A stretch of DNA of 64,000 nucleotides, taken from the NCBI GenBank assembly GCA_964550635.1, contig CAZJZV010000008.1:1-64000 (forward strand), in the 5' to 3' direction. The DNA comes from RGIG4097 sp964550635 (GTDB taxonomy: Bacteria; Bacillota; Clostridia; Christensenellales; CAG-917). Below are positions 25,618-33,512 of this stretch, piece after piece. Position 1 is the stretch's first letter. Every line of letters begins with the position of its first letter. A model generated the notes under the pieces. That model was not told the origin of the DNA, ran no database searches, and was given only the letters and a program-made list of their open reading frames with translations. A program made the position numbers and the translations under genes.

Positions 25618-27123
25618 CTAATGCAATAAGCGTTTCGACCGAGTTTTGTTGCGGACGAGAGACACGATTGTCTTGAAATCAATCACGTTGAATGCGGACG
25701 CAAATATGATGAAGAAGAATATCTCGTAAAACGCAGTGAGCACCATTGACAGACTCTCTCCTGTATAGCGAGAAAGTATGCCGTGAGTGAAGTAACCGAG
25801 AAGTCCCAAGGGTAGCGAAAACGCTATCGTCCCCAAACTCCTGCCGATACCCTCGAATTTGCCCAGTCGCTTTTTCAGAGTTAGCACGTTCATGACCGCC
25901 GTGACCGTAAACGCGAGGAAACTGCCTATCGCCATAGCGTACACACCGACGACGGACGGCAGGAAGAAAATGCAGGGTAGCATGGCAACGACGCCCGCGA
26001 TATAATTCACGAAAGTTCTTTTTTCAAGCCCCAAGGAATTCATGACGGGAGTGGTTGCGTTTGCGATTGCGATAGGGAAAATCAGGGCGGAGCATACCGA
26101 CACGTAAGTCCCCGCGCCGACGTCCCCGAAGAAGAGTTTTCCGAGTATTTCACCAAAGGGAAGATAGAGAATGAAGAACAACGACGAAATCACTGCAGAG
26201 AACACAATCGTGACTTTAAGTTTCGATTTCACCATATCAAACTCTCGTTTTGCGGATAACGTGGCAATGTCTGGGATGAGCACGACTGACAGTGCGGAGA
26301 TTATCGTGATAGGCGCCATGATGAGCGGAAGAGCCATTCCCGACACCCTGCCAAACTCCGCCGTCGCAAGACTTTCGCTCATTCCGCCCGCTACGAGTCT
26401 GCGGGGTATGACGAGTGCGGTTAGCGACGACGATAGAGAAGTCAGTATCCGCATAGACGATAGCGGTATGGTTGCGGTGATTATCTCTCTCGTGCCCTGC
26501 GGTTTTGTCAGTCGTCCGCCCGACGTAAAGAAAAGCACTATCAGGACGAGTACGCAAAGTAGGTCGCTCAACGTGAATGCAAGCGCAACCCCTTTTGCGC
26601 CCGTAAGTCCCGAAACGAGTCCGCTCGTGAAAATCACTGCAAGCACGATTTTGCCTATCTCGTCGACAAGCTCCGTAGATGAAAAACTCAGAAATTTTTT
26701 CCGTCCCCAAAACCAACTCCGCAAGGATGAATATACGCTCGAAGTAACAAGGGTGGGGAGCATAACGAGAAAAATCGGCAAGCACCTTTCGTCTGAAAAC
26801 AGGAAGCCTAATCGCGAGTGCAACGAGTAGAATAAAACCGTCAGAAAAACCGACGTGCATACTCCTAAAATCAGGGATGCGGTGAGAAGTGCGTTTTGCC
26901 TTTTCTTATCCCCGTCCGCTTCCGCAATCTTTCGAGATAGGACGGTGGGCGCGCCCGCAGACAGAGAAAAGAGCAGTAGTAGCACGCTCAAACTGATTTG
27001 ATATAGCCCGACGATTTCCGCGCCAAGCGACCGCGACATCCACATCTTGAAGAGAAAGGATAGAAAACGCGTCAACGTCGAAAAAATGGTTACGGTCAGA
27101 AATGATTTCAGAGTATCGTTCAT
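25618..27123 (-). CDS. SpoVB/MurJ-type polysaccharide or lipid flippase (MOP superfamily)
   Basis: The product is about 501 residues with some 13-14 transmembrane helices. The N-terminus (TIFSTLTRFLSFLFKMWMSRSLGAEIVGLYQISLS) is the usual SpoVB/MurJ helix 1-2 region. Size and the LSAGAPTVLSRKIAE segment match the stage V sporulation protein B group. Such proteins flip lipid-linked wall precursors; whether this one is a sporulation SpoVB or a vegetative flippase is unclear. The start at 27123 is chosen over an upstream frame extension because AAGG precedes it and family alignment begins there. Confidence 0.88.
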   Translation of the reverse strand: MNDTLKSFLTVTIFSTLTRFLSFLFKMWMSRSLGAEIVGLYQISLSVLLLLFSLSAGAPTVLSRKIAEADGDKKRQNALLTASLILGVCTSVFLTVLFYSLHSRLGFLFSDERCLPIFLVMLPTLVTSSVYSSLRSWFWGRKKFLSFSSTELVDEIGKIVLAVIFTSGLVSGLTGAKGVALAFTLSDLLCVLVLIVLFFTSGGRLTKPQGTREIITATIPLSSMRILTSLSSSLTALVIPRRLVAGGMSESLATAEFGRVSGMALPLIMAPITIISALSVVLIPDIATLSAKREFDMVKSKLKVTIVFSAVISSLFFILYLPFGEILGKLFFGDVGAGTYVSVCSALIFPIAIANATTPVMNSLGLEKRTFVNYIAGVVAMLPCIFFLPSVVGVYAMAIGSFLAFTVTAVMNVLTLKKRLGKFEGIGRSLGTIAFSLPLGLLGYFTHGILSRYTGESLSMVLTAFYEIFFFIIFASAFNVIDFKTIVSLVRNKTRSKRLLH

Positions 27124-27322
27124 AAAATACCTTATGCGAAACGAGAATTTTGATGAGAAAAAGTGCGGATTTTTTGTGAGTCGCAACCGTGATAATTTGT
27201 CGTCACCGAAAATTTTTCGGCAAAATCGGGGGTGTTTTTCTGAAATTCAGGCGGTTAGATTATCGATTGCACTCTTCCACCCCGTGCGCGCAAAAAAAAT
27301 GTAAATTCAAAATAATTAACTA

Positions 27323-27351
27323 TTGAAATATCAAAAAAGGTGTGCTAAAAT
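27323..27351 (+). promoter_or_regulatory. Promoter of the M28 peptidase gene
   Basis: TTGAAA (27323-27328), a 17-bp spacer and TAAAAT (27346-27351), with an AAGGAGAG site before the ATG at 27383. The rest of the 259-base gap holds only a CCGAAAA/TTTTCGG palindrome near 27209-27223. Confidence 0.7.
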
Positions 27352-27382
27352 ATATTCAATAAATCTTTTCAAGGAGAGAATT

Positions 27383-28645
27383 ATGAGAGATCTATCTAAA
27401 ATCATCGAACAAAAAGATGCCCATGCAGATTATATGATCAGCGAAATCGCACATATCTGCAAGGACATGCCGAAACGTAGTCCCGGTTCGGAAGGCGAGA
27501 AAATTGCTTGCGAATATATGGCAGGCGTTCTCAAAGATCAATGCGGTTGCGAACGCTCCGACGTTGAACACTACAAGGAAAACCCCGGCTCCTTCTTCGG
27601 ATGGATTTATATCACGCTCACCTGCGCGATTCTTGCCACGGTATCCTTCTTCTTCGTCCCTATCGTAGGCGTCATTCTTCTTGCATTCGGTTTCCTTACC
27701 ATGATCTTGCAATTCGGTCTTTACAAGAAATTCGTTGACTTCCTCTTCCCCGAAAAGGAAGGCTCCAACGTCACCGCCGTCAAGAAATGCACCGGCGAAG
27801 TCAAAGGCAGAGTTTTCTTCAACGGTCACCCCGACGCAGCGTGGAACTGGCCCGTCAACTGCAAGTTCGGCGGCGCAGTCTATGAAGCGCATATCATCAT
27901 CTCCGTTGTCGGCGCACTCCTTCAATTCGCATGCTGCATCGCGGCATCCGTCATCACTGCTTGCAAACCCGGTATCGCAAGTGCGGCTGCATACGGTCCT
28001 CTCTTCTGGGTTGGCGTAGCATCCCTTATCTTCATCCCCTTCGAAATCGGTATGTACTTCATGTGGGATGAAAAGACCATCGTCGACGGCGCAAACGACA
28101 ACCTTACCGCTTGCCTTATCTCTATTGCAATCCTTAAGGCACTCCACGACGAAGGCATCGTCCTCGAACACACCGAAGTCGGCGTCATCCTCACCGGTTC
28201 CGAAGAAGCAGGTCTCCGCGGTGCGAAAGCATGGTGCGAAGCACACAAAGGCGAATTCGACGACGTTCCCACTTGGATCTATTCCTTCGATACCATTCAC
28301 GATCCGAAGTTCCTCATGGTCAACTATCGCGACTTGAACGGCACCGTCAAAGCGGACAAAGAAGTTTCCGACTCCTTCATGGAAGCGGCAAATCAACTCG
28401 GCATCCACTGCAACAAGGGTATGGTTCCTCCTTTCGGCGGAGCAACCGACAGTGCAGCGTTTGCACAAGCAGGTTTCCGTGCGACCGGCGTCACCGGACT
28501 CAACCACGTTCTCGAAAACTACTATCACACCATTCACGACACTTACGACAACCTCAACAAACAAGGTCTTGCAGACTGCTTTGCAATCGCAGTGAAGTGT
28601 CTTGAAAACTTCGACAACCGTATCGAAAAAGGCGAAATCAAATAA
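27383..28645 (+). CDS. Membrane-integrated M28 family zinc metallopeptidase
   Basis: A 420-residue protein with all M28 metal ligands in order: H149 and D151 in NGHPDAAW, D235 in DGANDN, the catalytic/ligand pair E274-E275 in GSEEAGLRGA, D303 in SFDTI and H382 in YYHTIHD. Unusually, four hydrophobic helices are built into the fold: two at about residues 72-110, before the first ligand, and two at about 170-227, between HxD and the bridging Asp. It is therefore a membrane-embedded aminopeptidase-like enzyme. The ATG at 27383 has AAGGAGAG; the upstream in-frame ATG lies at the promoter. It is monocistronic and C-ending codons suggest strong expression. Confidence 0.88.
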   Translation: MRDLSKIIEQKDAHADYMISEIAHICKDMPKRSPGSEGEKIACEYMAGVLKDQCGCERSDVEHYKENPGSFFGWIYITLTCAILATVSFFFVPIVGVILLAFGFLTMILQFGLYKKFVDFLFPEKEGSNVTAVKKCTGEVKGRVFFNGHPDAAWNWPVNCKFGGAVYEAHIIISVVGALLQFACCIAASVITACKPGIASAAAYGPLFWVGVASLIFIPFEIGMYFMWDEKTIVDGANDNLTACLISIAILKALHDEGIVLEHTEVGVILTGSEEAGLRGAKAWCEAHKGEFDDVPTWIYSFDTIHDPKFLMVNYRDLNGTVKADKEVSDSFMEAANQLGIHCNKGMVPPFGGATDSAAFAQAGFRATGVTGLNHVLENYYHTIHDTYDNLNKQGLADCFAIAVKCLENFDNRIEKGEIK

Positions 28646-28668
28646 TTCCGTCAAACAAAAGCCGAAAG

Positions 28669-28697
28669 TCCCTTGGCAATCGCCAAGGGATTTTTTT
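28669..28697 (+). terminator. Terminator after the M28 peptidase gene
   Basis: A perfect 9-bp stem TCCCTTGGC/GCCAAGGGA with an AATC loop and T7. Confidence 0.95.
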
Positions 28698-28735
28698 ATT
28701 CTTGAAAACGAAACGTTACACGTTTTCTGTCAAAG

Positions 28736-28793
28736 TGCGGTTTGGGGACGGAGCAAAAATACGCACAACTGCGGTTTGGGGACGGAGCAAAAA
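28736..28793 (+). repeat. Two direct repeats with a REP-like GGGGACGG core
   Basis: A 24-bp unit containing TTTGGGGACGGAGC is present twice without mismatch (28736-28759 and 28770-28793), with a 34-bp period. The core resembles the GGGGACGG half of REP-type elements mobilised by IS200-like REP transposases, but no inverted partner or transposase is present here. Confidence 0.75.
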
Positions 28794-28869
28794 GCGGTTG
28801 GCAATATTTTTAATTGACAAGAGCGGTGGGAAAAGTTATACTTGTTATACTGAAATGCGGAGGTGCGTT

Positions 28870-29097
28870 ATGCAAGGACCTGACGGTAGGCATCTTTTCG
28901 GCGTGGTGAAAGTCGGCGAAAAAGGACAAATTGTTATCCCGAAAGAAGCAAGAGATTTGTTTGGCATCAAACCCGGCTCTTCCCTTATGGTCGCGGCGGA
29001 CAAGAACGGTATCGCCCTTTTCCACGAAGACGGGGAGATTTTCAAAGCGTTTTGTGCGGTGCTTGGGGGCGCGTATGGTGAAAATAAAAACGATTGA
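28870..29097 (+). CDS. AbrB/MazE/SpoVT family DNA-binding protein
   Basis: A 75-residue protein containing the swapped-hairpin AbrB fold, VVKVGEKGQIVIPKEARDLFGIKPGSSLMV at residues 12-41, and a short C-terminal tail. It is likely a dimeric transition-state-type regulator. GGAGGTG precedes the ATG. Its 3' end overlaps the ABC ATPase gene by 23 bp, so it is translationally coupled to the transporter and probably regulates it. Confidence 0.9.
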   Translation: MQGPDGRHLFGVVKVGEKGQIVIPKEARDLFGIKPGSSLMVAADKNGIALFHEDGEIFKAFCAVLGGAYGENKND

Positions 29098-29794
29098 CCT
29101 GACGAAAACATACAAGGATAAGACAGTCGTCGACCGACTCAATCTTGAGATCTGGGACGGGGAAGTTTTCGCTTTGCTCGGACCAAACGGAGCGGGGAAA
29201 ACTACGACCATAAAGATGCTTTGCGGGTTGACGGAGTCGACGTCGGGGGATGCGGAGTTGTGCGGATTTAGCGTGAGTCGCGAGCCTATCGAAGTCAAAA
29301 AGCGGATAGGGGTGTCCCCGCAGGAAACGGCGGTTGCAAAGAACCTGACCGCTATCGAAAATCTCGAAATGATTGCGGATATGACGGGCAAGTCTAAAAA
29401 TGACGTGCGCGTGATATACGAGAAATTCCGTCTTGACTCACAGGGCAAGAAACTCGCAAAAAAATTGTCGGGCGGTTGGCAACGTATATTGTCAATTGCA
29501 ATGGCGGTTTTGCCGGACCCTGAAATCGTCTTTCTCGACGAACCTACGCTCGGACTGGATATCGAAGCAAGGCGCGACCTTTGGGACGTCATTACGGATA
29601 TGAAAAAAACAAAAACCGTCGTGCTCACTACGCACTATCTCGAAGAAACGTATGCACTAGCGGATAGGATAGGCATCATCAAGGACGGCAAACTCATAGA
29701 GCTTGGCACGGGCGCGGAACTTATGGAAAAATACGGAGAAAACGGCTCGTCTTTCGACGACGTATATCTGAAAATCGTGCGGGGTGAAAAATGA
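29075..29794 (+). CDS. ABC transporter ATP-binding protein (ABC-2 exporter type)
   Basis: The product is 239 residues: Walker A LLGPNGAGKTTTIKML (about residues 34-49), signature LSGGWQRILSIA, Walker B EIVFLDEPTLGLD and the H-loop TTHYLEE. The signature has GW where many have GM/GQ. Its partner permease overlaps by 4 bp. The substrate is unknown; such AbrB-linked pairs are often drug or peptide exporters. The start at 29075 lies inside the AbrB gene, behind GGGGGC. Confidence 0.92.
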   Translation: MVKIKTIDLTKTYKDKTVVDRLNLEIWDGEVFALLGPNGAGKTTTIKMLCGLTESTSGDAELCGFSVSREPIEVKKRIGVSPQETAVAKNLTAIENLEMIADMTGKSKNDVRVIYEKFRLDSQGKKLAKKLSGGWQRILSIAMAVLPDPEIVFLDEPTLGLDIEARRDLWDVITDMKKTKTVVLTTHYLEETYALADRIGIIKDGKLIELGTGAELMEKYGENGSSFDDVYLKIVRGEK

Positions 29795-30522
29795 ATTTCA
29801 AAGGCTTGCTCAAAAGAAATCTGATTGAATCCATGCGCGATCCGGTGACAATACTTCTTGCGTTGTGTTTCCCGGTGTTTTTGTTGATATTGTTCTTCGC
29901 AATCGACAAGTCCGTCGATATGGATATATTGACCTTTTCACCCGCAGAGTTGACTCCCGGCGTCGTCGTATTCGGATATTCTATGCTCATGATGACCGAA
30001 GGAAATCTGATATGCGCCGACCGCACGTCGTCGTTGTTTTCGCGGTTTCGCACTTTGCCTATGCGGACGATTGACTACGTGATAGCGTACGCGCTACCTT
30101 TTCTTGCAATGGCTGTAGGGCAGTACGTCGTAACCTATGCGATAGCGTTTTGTTTCGGGCTTTGCTGGACTCCGCACGTATTCACGACTTTTCTATTGCT
30201 ATTTCCGATAGCAATAATTTTCGTATCTCTCGGAATGCTCATGGGATTCACTTTGAATGCAGGGCAACTTGTCGGAATAGGCAACGGACTCATCACGGTG
30301 ATTGCTATTTTGTCGGGTGCTTGGTTTCCTGTTGACGTCGTCGGCGGAGCGTTTGAAATCATCGCAACCGTATTTCCGTTTTACGATGCGGTCGCACTTT
30401 CAAGAGCGTTATTGCAGGGCGCGGAGTTTGAATGGTATCGGCTCTATATTCTTATCGCATACGCGGTCGCCCTTCCGACTCTATCCGTTTTCGTGACCGC
30501 AAGGCGACTTAAAAAGGCGTAA
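29791..30522 (+). CDS. ABC-2 type transporter permease
   Basis: A 243-residue integral membrane protein with six predicted helices, the usual ABC-2 arrangement. The N-terminal RNLIESMRDPVTILLALCFPVFLLILFF is characteristic. It forms the export channel with the preceding ATPase; GGGGTG and an ATGA overlap couple their translation. No terminator is evident before the phosphatase promoter 15 bases downstream. Confidence 0.9.
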   Translation: MNFKGLLKRNLIESMRDPVTILLALCFPVFLLILFFAIDKSVDMDILTFSPAELTPGVVVFGYSMLMMTEGNLICADRTSSLFSRFRTLPMRTIDYVIAYALPFLAMAVGQYVVTYAIAFCFGLCWTPHVFTTFLLLFPIAIIFVSLGMLMGFTLNAGQLVGIGNGLITVIAILSGAWFPVDVVGGAFEIIATVFPFYDAVALSRALLQGAEFEWYRLYILIAYAVALPTLSVFVTARRLKKA

Positions 30523-30536
30523 AGAGTTCATTTGCG

Positions 30537-30565
30537 TTGACTACTAATTCAAGGAATGGTACAAT
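30537..30565 (+). promoter_or_regulatory. Promoter of the LMW phosphatase gene, leaderless geometry
   Basis: TTGACT (30537-30542), a 17-bp spacer and TACAAT (30560-30565), ending exactly six bases before the ATG at 30572. No Shine-Dalgarno. Confidence 0.75.
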
Positions 30566-30571
30566 CGAAAT

Positions 30572-31048
30572 ATGAAAATTTTGTTCGTATGTTCATCAAA
30601 CGTGTGTCGCAGTCCGTACTGCGAATTTATGCTCCGTCGCATGGTCGCGGAGGACGACGTCCTTTCGCGCGCAGGGATAGAAATCTCGTCGTCGGCGGTG
30701 CTCAACCATAGCAAAGAAATCTTCCCCAAAGCAGTTGTTGCTCTCAAAAACGAAGGGTTTAGCGAAGAAGAATTGCTCCGCCACAAACCGTCGCACAAGT
30801 CGAACGCAAGGGATAGATTTGAAGAAGCGGATATCATCATCGGTATGTCGCGCTTTCACAAATTGCTCACTCCCGCAAGTTGCAGGAGCAAGTATATCAC
30901 CCTGTCCGAAGTCGCGGAAGGTAAGTATACTCCGATCCCCGACCCGTGGCTCAAAACGTCGCAAGCGGATTACGACAAGTCAATGGCAGTCTTGAAGAGG
31001 TATCTCGACGAGTATTTCGTCAAACTCAAGGCGCAATTCGCAAAATAA
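30572..31048 (+). CDS. Low-molecular-weight protein tyrosine phosphatase family protein
   Basis: A 158-residue protein. The P-loop VCSSNVCRS (catalytic C7, R13) matches the LMW-PTP CX5R(S/T) motif, with S-S in place of the usual T-G/L-G, and the general-acid segment is IPDPW (about residues 127-131). It probably dephosphorylates tyrosine or arginine residues; arsenate reductase is a related alternative but the DPW segment favours a phosphatase. Likely the first gene of a set with the amidohydrolase and MGMT-like genes. Confidence 0.88.
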   Translation: MKILFVCSSNVCRSPYCEFMLRRMVAEDDVLSRAGIEISSSAVLNHSKEIFPKAVVALKNEGFSEEELLRHKPSHKSNARDRFEEADIIIGMSRFHKLLTPASCRSKYITLSEVAEGKYTPIPDPWLKTSQADYDKSMAVLKRYLDEYFVKLKAQFAK

Positions 31049-31088
31049 CAAAAACCGCTTTTATCTGTCGAAAATAGGTCGTTAAACT

Positions 31089-31877
31089 ATGGTTATTGAT
31101 TTTCACACACATATTTTCCCCGATGCGCTTGCTCCGCGTGCATACGCTTCTCTCACCGCAAACGCAAAGGGTTTGTACACTCCGTCCCACGATTTGACTA
31201 GGGACGGTTTGCTATCGTTTATGGAGAAGTCGGGCGTCGATAAGTCCGTCGTCCTTCCCGTGCTTACAAAAAGAGAACAGGTCTTCAAAACGAACGAATG
31301 GGCGCGCTCTCTCGAGTCGGATAAGATCGTTCCTTTCGGGGGTGTCTATCCGTCCGAGCATTACAAGGAAGATATCGACTTCGTTTGCTCTCTCGGTTTC
31401 AAAGGCATAAAACTCCATGCGGAATATCAACGCTTTGTTTGCGATAGCGACGATATGCTCCGTTTCTACGACTACGCTTTTTCAAAGGGCTTGATCATCG
31501 TCCAACACGCAGGCTACGATCCCATATCCGTCGGCGAGTTGAACACGTCCCCGAAAAGATTCGCACACGTCGCAGAAGAGTTGCGCGGTGGCGTAATGGT
31601 TTGCGCTCACTTCGGCGGTCAGAGTCAATGGGATGACGTCGAGAAGTATTTGGCAGGCTCGAACGTCTATCTCGATACGTCTATGGGCACGGAATACTAC
31701 GGCGAAGAAAAATTCAAATCAATCGTCGAAAAACACGGCGCGGACAAGATTTTGTTCGGATCGGATTCCCCTTGGAGCGACGCAGGCAAAGAGATTGTCA
31801 ACCTTAAATCTATGCTTTCCGCGGACGATCAAGAAAAGGTATTCCACCAAAACGCGGAGAGAATATTAGGTTTATAA
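31089..31877 (+). CDS. Amidohydrolase family metal-dependent hydrolase
   Basis: A 262-residue TIM-barrel hydrolase: metal motif DFHTHIFPD at residues 3-11, a barrel-strand GIKLHAEYQRF, a histidine in IVQHAGYDP, another in VCAHFGGQ, and the C-terminal metal Asp in LFGSDSPWSD. The pattern fits the amidohydrolase_2 family (decarboxylases and lactone hydrolases) rather than TatD. The substrate is unknown. The ribosome-binding site (AGGTCG) is weak. Confidence 0.85.
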   Translation: MVIDFHTHIFPDALAPRAYASLTANAKGLYTPSHDLTRDGLLSFMEKSGVDKSVVLPVLTKREQVFKTNEWARSLESDKIVPFGGVYPSEHYKEDIDFVCSLGFKGIKLHAEYQRFVCDSDDMLRFYDYAFSKGLIIVQHAGYDPISVGELNTSPKRFAHVAEELRGGVMVCAHFGGQSQWDDVEKYLAGSNVYLDTSMGTEYYGEEKFKSIVEKHGADKILFGSDSPWSDAGKEIVNLKSMLSADDQEKVFHQNAERILGL

Positions 31878-31894
31878 TTACAAATAATAACCAT

Positions 31895-32215
31895 ATGAGT
31901 TTCTATGATCTCGTCTACGAGCAGGTGAAGAAAATTCCGAAAGGCAAAGTCGCAACCTACGGTCAAATCGCATGCATGTGCGGCTCCCCCAAAGCGTCGC
32001 GCGCAGTCGGCTACGCCCTGCACTCAAATCCCGATCCCGAACATATCCCTTGTTATAGGGTAGTGAACCGCTACGGCGCGCTTGCCCAAAAATTCGCCTT
32101 CGGCGGCGCGGAAGCCCAAGCCGACCTTCTCCGCACCGACGGCATCGAAGTCTCCACCCGCCTCGACAACGGCATTCTCACGTATTACGTCGACCTGAAT
32201 CGCTATCGATTTTAA
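31895..32215 (+). CDS. MGMT/Ada C-terminal-domain-like protein with a PCYR active-site motif
   Basis: A 106-residue protein with the DNA-binding helix-turn-helix of O6-alkylguanine-DNA alkyltransferases (KIPKGKVATYGQIACMCGSPKASRAVGYAL). The active-site motif is IPCYRVVN instead of PCHRV: the acceptor Cys is kept but the neighbouring His, which activates it, is Tyr. The N-terminal domain of full MGMTs is missing, as in the short alkyltransferase-like proteins, which however usually lose the Cys. It could be a damage-recognition protein or an alkyltransferase with altered chemistry. The start at 31895 lacks a clear Shine-Dalgarno. Confidence 0.85.
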   Translation: MSFYDLVYEQVKKIPKGKVATYGQIACMCGSPKASRAVGYALHSNPDPEHIPCYRVVNRYGALAQKFAFGGAEAQADLLRTDGIEVSTRLDNGILTYYVDLNRYRF

Positions 32216-32252
32216 TAAGAAAATTAATATTTTCCACGTTTTCTTATTTTTT
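32214..32252 (+). terminator. AT-rich terminator after the MGMT-like gene
   Basis: A 10-bp AATAAGAAAA/TTTTCTTATT stem (32214-32223 with 32239-32248) followed by further T residues. The stem is AT-only apart from one G-C pair, so it may be weak. From here to 32389 the sequence is very AT-rich with nothing recognisable. Confidence 0.5.
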
Positions 32253-32389
32253 AGCAAATGCGCATTTTGAATATTGGCGCATATTTTGTGTATAAAATTG
32301 GTGAAAATATATAATTTGAAAATATTTGCGTATAAAAATCCGATTCTGCGGAGAAAATAAAAATTTATTAAAAATTTTAATTTTAGGTA

Positions 32390-32418
32390 TTGAGTTTTTT
32401 AATTCGCTGTGCTATTAT
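32390..32418 (+). promoter_or_regulatory. Promoter of the ESCRT-III/Vps4-like operon
   Basis: TTGAGT (32390-32395), a 17-bp spacer and TATTAT (32413-32418). It is the only good promoter in the 629-base gap before the first gene. Confidence 0.6.
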
Positions 32419-32424
32419 TATAGA

Positions 32425-32844
32425 AACGAAGAAATTCGTTTATGGACCAACGAGCGCATTTATCGCGCTTGAAACACACCACTGCCACCGTGTTTGGCAA
32501 AACAAATCCGATGTGTTCGAGATAGAATGCATCGTTCCATCAGTGAGGGGACAATGGAAAGCACGACGAAAAAATATCGTCTGCAAAATTTTGACAAAAA
32601 AGTTAAAGTTACGTCGTCTATTTCTACGACGTGAGATTTATCGGGCGACCCGAGAGGAAATGTTTCTGCCCGAAAACCAAAAAGAAGTCAACTCAATAAC
32701 AACTATCGCCCACGTTCTCGGCGCATTTCTTGCGTTGTTTTGAACGATAGCGAAACGCGTGTATCGCATATAAGCGCCTAATGCGCACGCGAGCGCACAT
32801 ATAAGAGGCGCACAAAACCGAATATACAACAAGGAGATATATCA
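32425..32844 (+). promoter_or_regulatory. Long structured leader of the ESCRT-III/Vps4-like operon
   Basis: About 420 bases separate the predicted transcription start from the first start codon. The 5' end folds as AACGAA-GAAA-TTCGTT, a GNRA-type tetraloop hairpin (32425-32440). An AGCGC/GCGCT hairpin follows (32453-32469) and an ACGTCGT/ACGACGT hairpin lies at 32611-32632. A GCGC-rich segment near 32785-32812 could pair in several ways. A good AAGGAG precedes the ATG at 32845. The 117-codon frame that spans this stretch starts inside the promoter and looks non-coding. I recognise no known riboswitch class. Confidence 0.45.
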
Positions 32845-33486
32845 ATGGCAAAGAAAACCCCAAGGATCGAACGTAAGGCAGTTTATGAAACCAACGTCGT
32901 TACGTTGTGTCGCGACCGTTATAAAGACAAACTCGACGAAGTCAATGCCGAACTCGAACGCGATAATGCTCAATTGAAAGTTTGTTTGGAGAAAGGTAAA
33001 CTCTCAACCGACGAAGAAGAGAAGCGCGCGCTCGCACGCGAAGTGAAGAAGATTCGCGATAAAATCGAAATATTCAAAGGCAATGAATTTATGTTCCGCG
33101 AAACCGTCGATCTTTTCGACAAGTTGGTTGATATCTTGGATTCGTTGATGATGAGAGAACAATATAGAATCATCGTCCGCAAAATTCCCGAGAAGAAATT
33201 GCCCGATCTCGTCAGAGATCTAAAGCGCGAAAAACTTAACGAACTCTTGATGGAACTCATCAGAGTGCTTGACGTGGCAAACAAAAAGTCAATGCTTTCG
33301 TCAAAAGAATTGAAAGAACAATTGCATACACGCGATATCGAAAATGCAAATTTCATGGAACGCAATGCACCCAACGAGGATGACATTGACGCAATCATGG
33401 CGGAATTTGAATCGGATACCGCAACCGTTACGGCGACCGTTGTGAATGAAACGAGCAACGTGAACAACGTCGTAAATAATAACTAA
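32845..33486 (+). CDS. ESCRT-III-like helical protein A
   Basis: A 213-residue, almost wholly helical, highly charged protein. A helical hairpin (residues about 20-100, rich in K/E) is followed by helices containing RKIPEKKLPDLVRDLKREK (112-130) and LNELLMELIRVLDVANK. After a linker comes a short acidic amphipathic segment NEDDIDAIMAEFESD (177-191), then a Thr/Val/Asn tail. Length, hairpin-plus-short-helices order and an acidic C-terminal helix are those of ESCRT-III subunits, whose tails bind MIT domains. Direct sequence similarity to known subunits is weak, so the call rests on architecture and on neighbours: a more convincing ESCRT-III-like protein and a Vps4-like ATPase follow. AAGGAG precedes the ATG. 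PspA/Vipp1 relatives are an alternative. Confidence 0.55.
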   Translation: MAKKTPRIERKAVYETNVVTLCRDRYKDKLDEVNAELERDNAQLKVCLEKGKLSTDEEEKRALAREVKKIRDKIEIFKGNEFMFRETVDLFDKLVDILDSLMMREQYRIIVRKIPEKKLPDLVRDLKREKLNELLMELIRVLDVANKKSMLSSKELKEQLHTRDIENANFMERNAPNEDDIDAIMAEFESDTATVTATVVNETSNVNNVVNNN

Positions 33487-33512
33487 AAAATAATTAAGTG
33501 GAGGAATACACT

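Noticed and set aside
28736..28793. A CRISPR array
   Set aside because: Only two repeats with a 10-base spacer; no cas genes and no further units.
32390..32743. A 117-codon frame upstream of the ESCRT-like operon
   Set aside because: Its start overlaps the promoter, it lacks a ribosome-binding site and has no recognisable domain; the stretch is better read as a leader.
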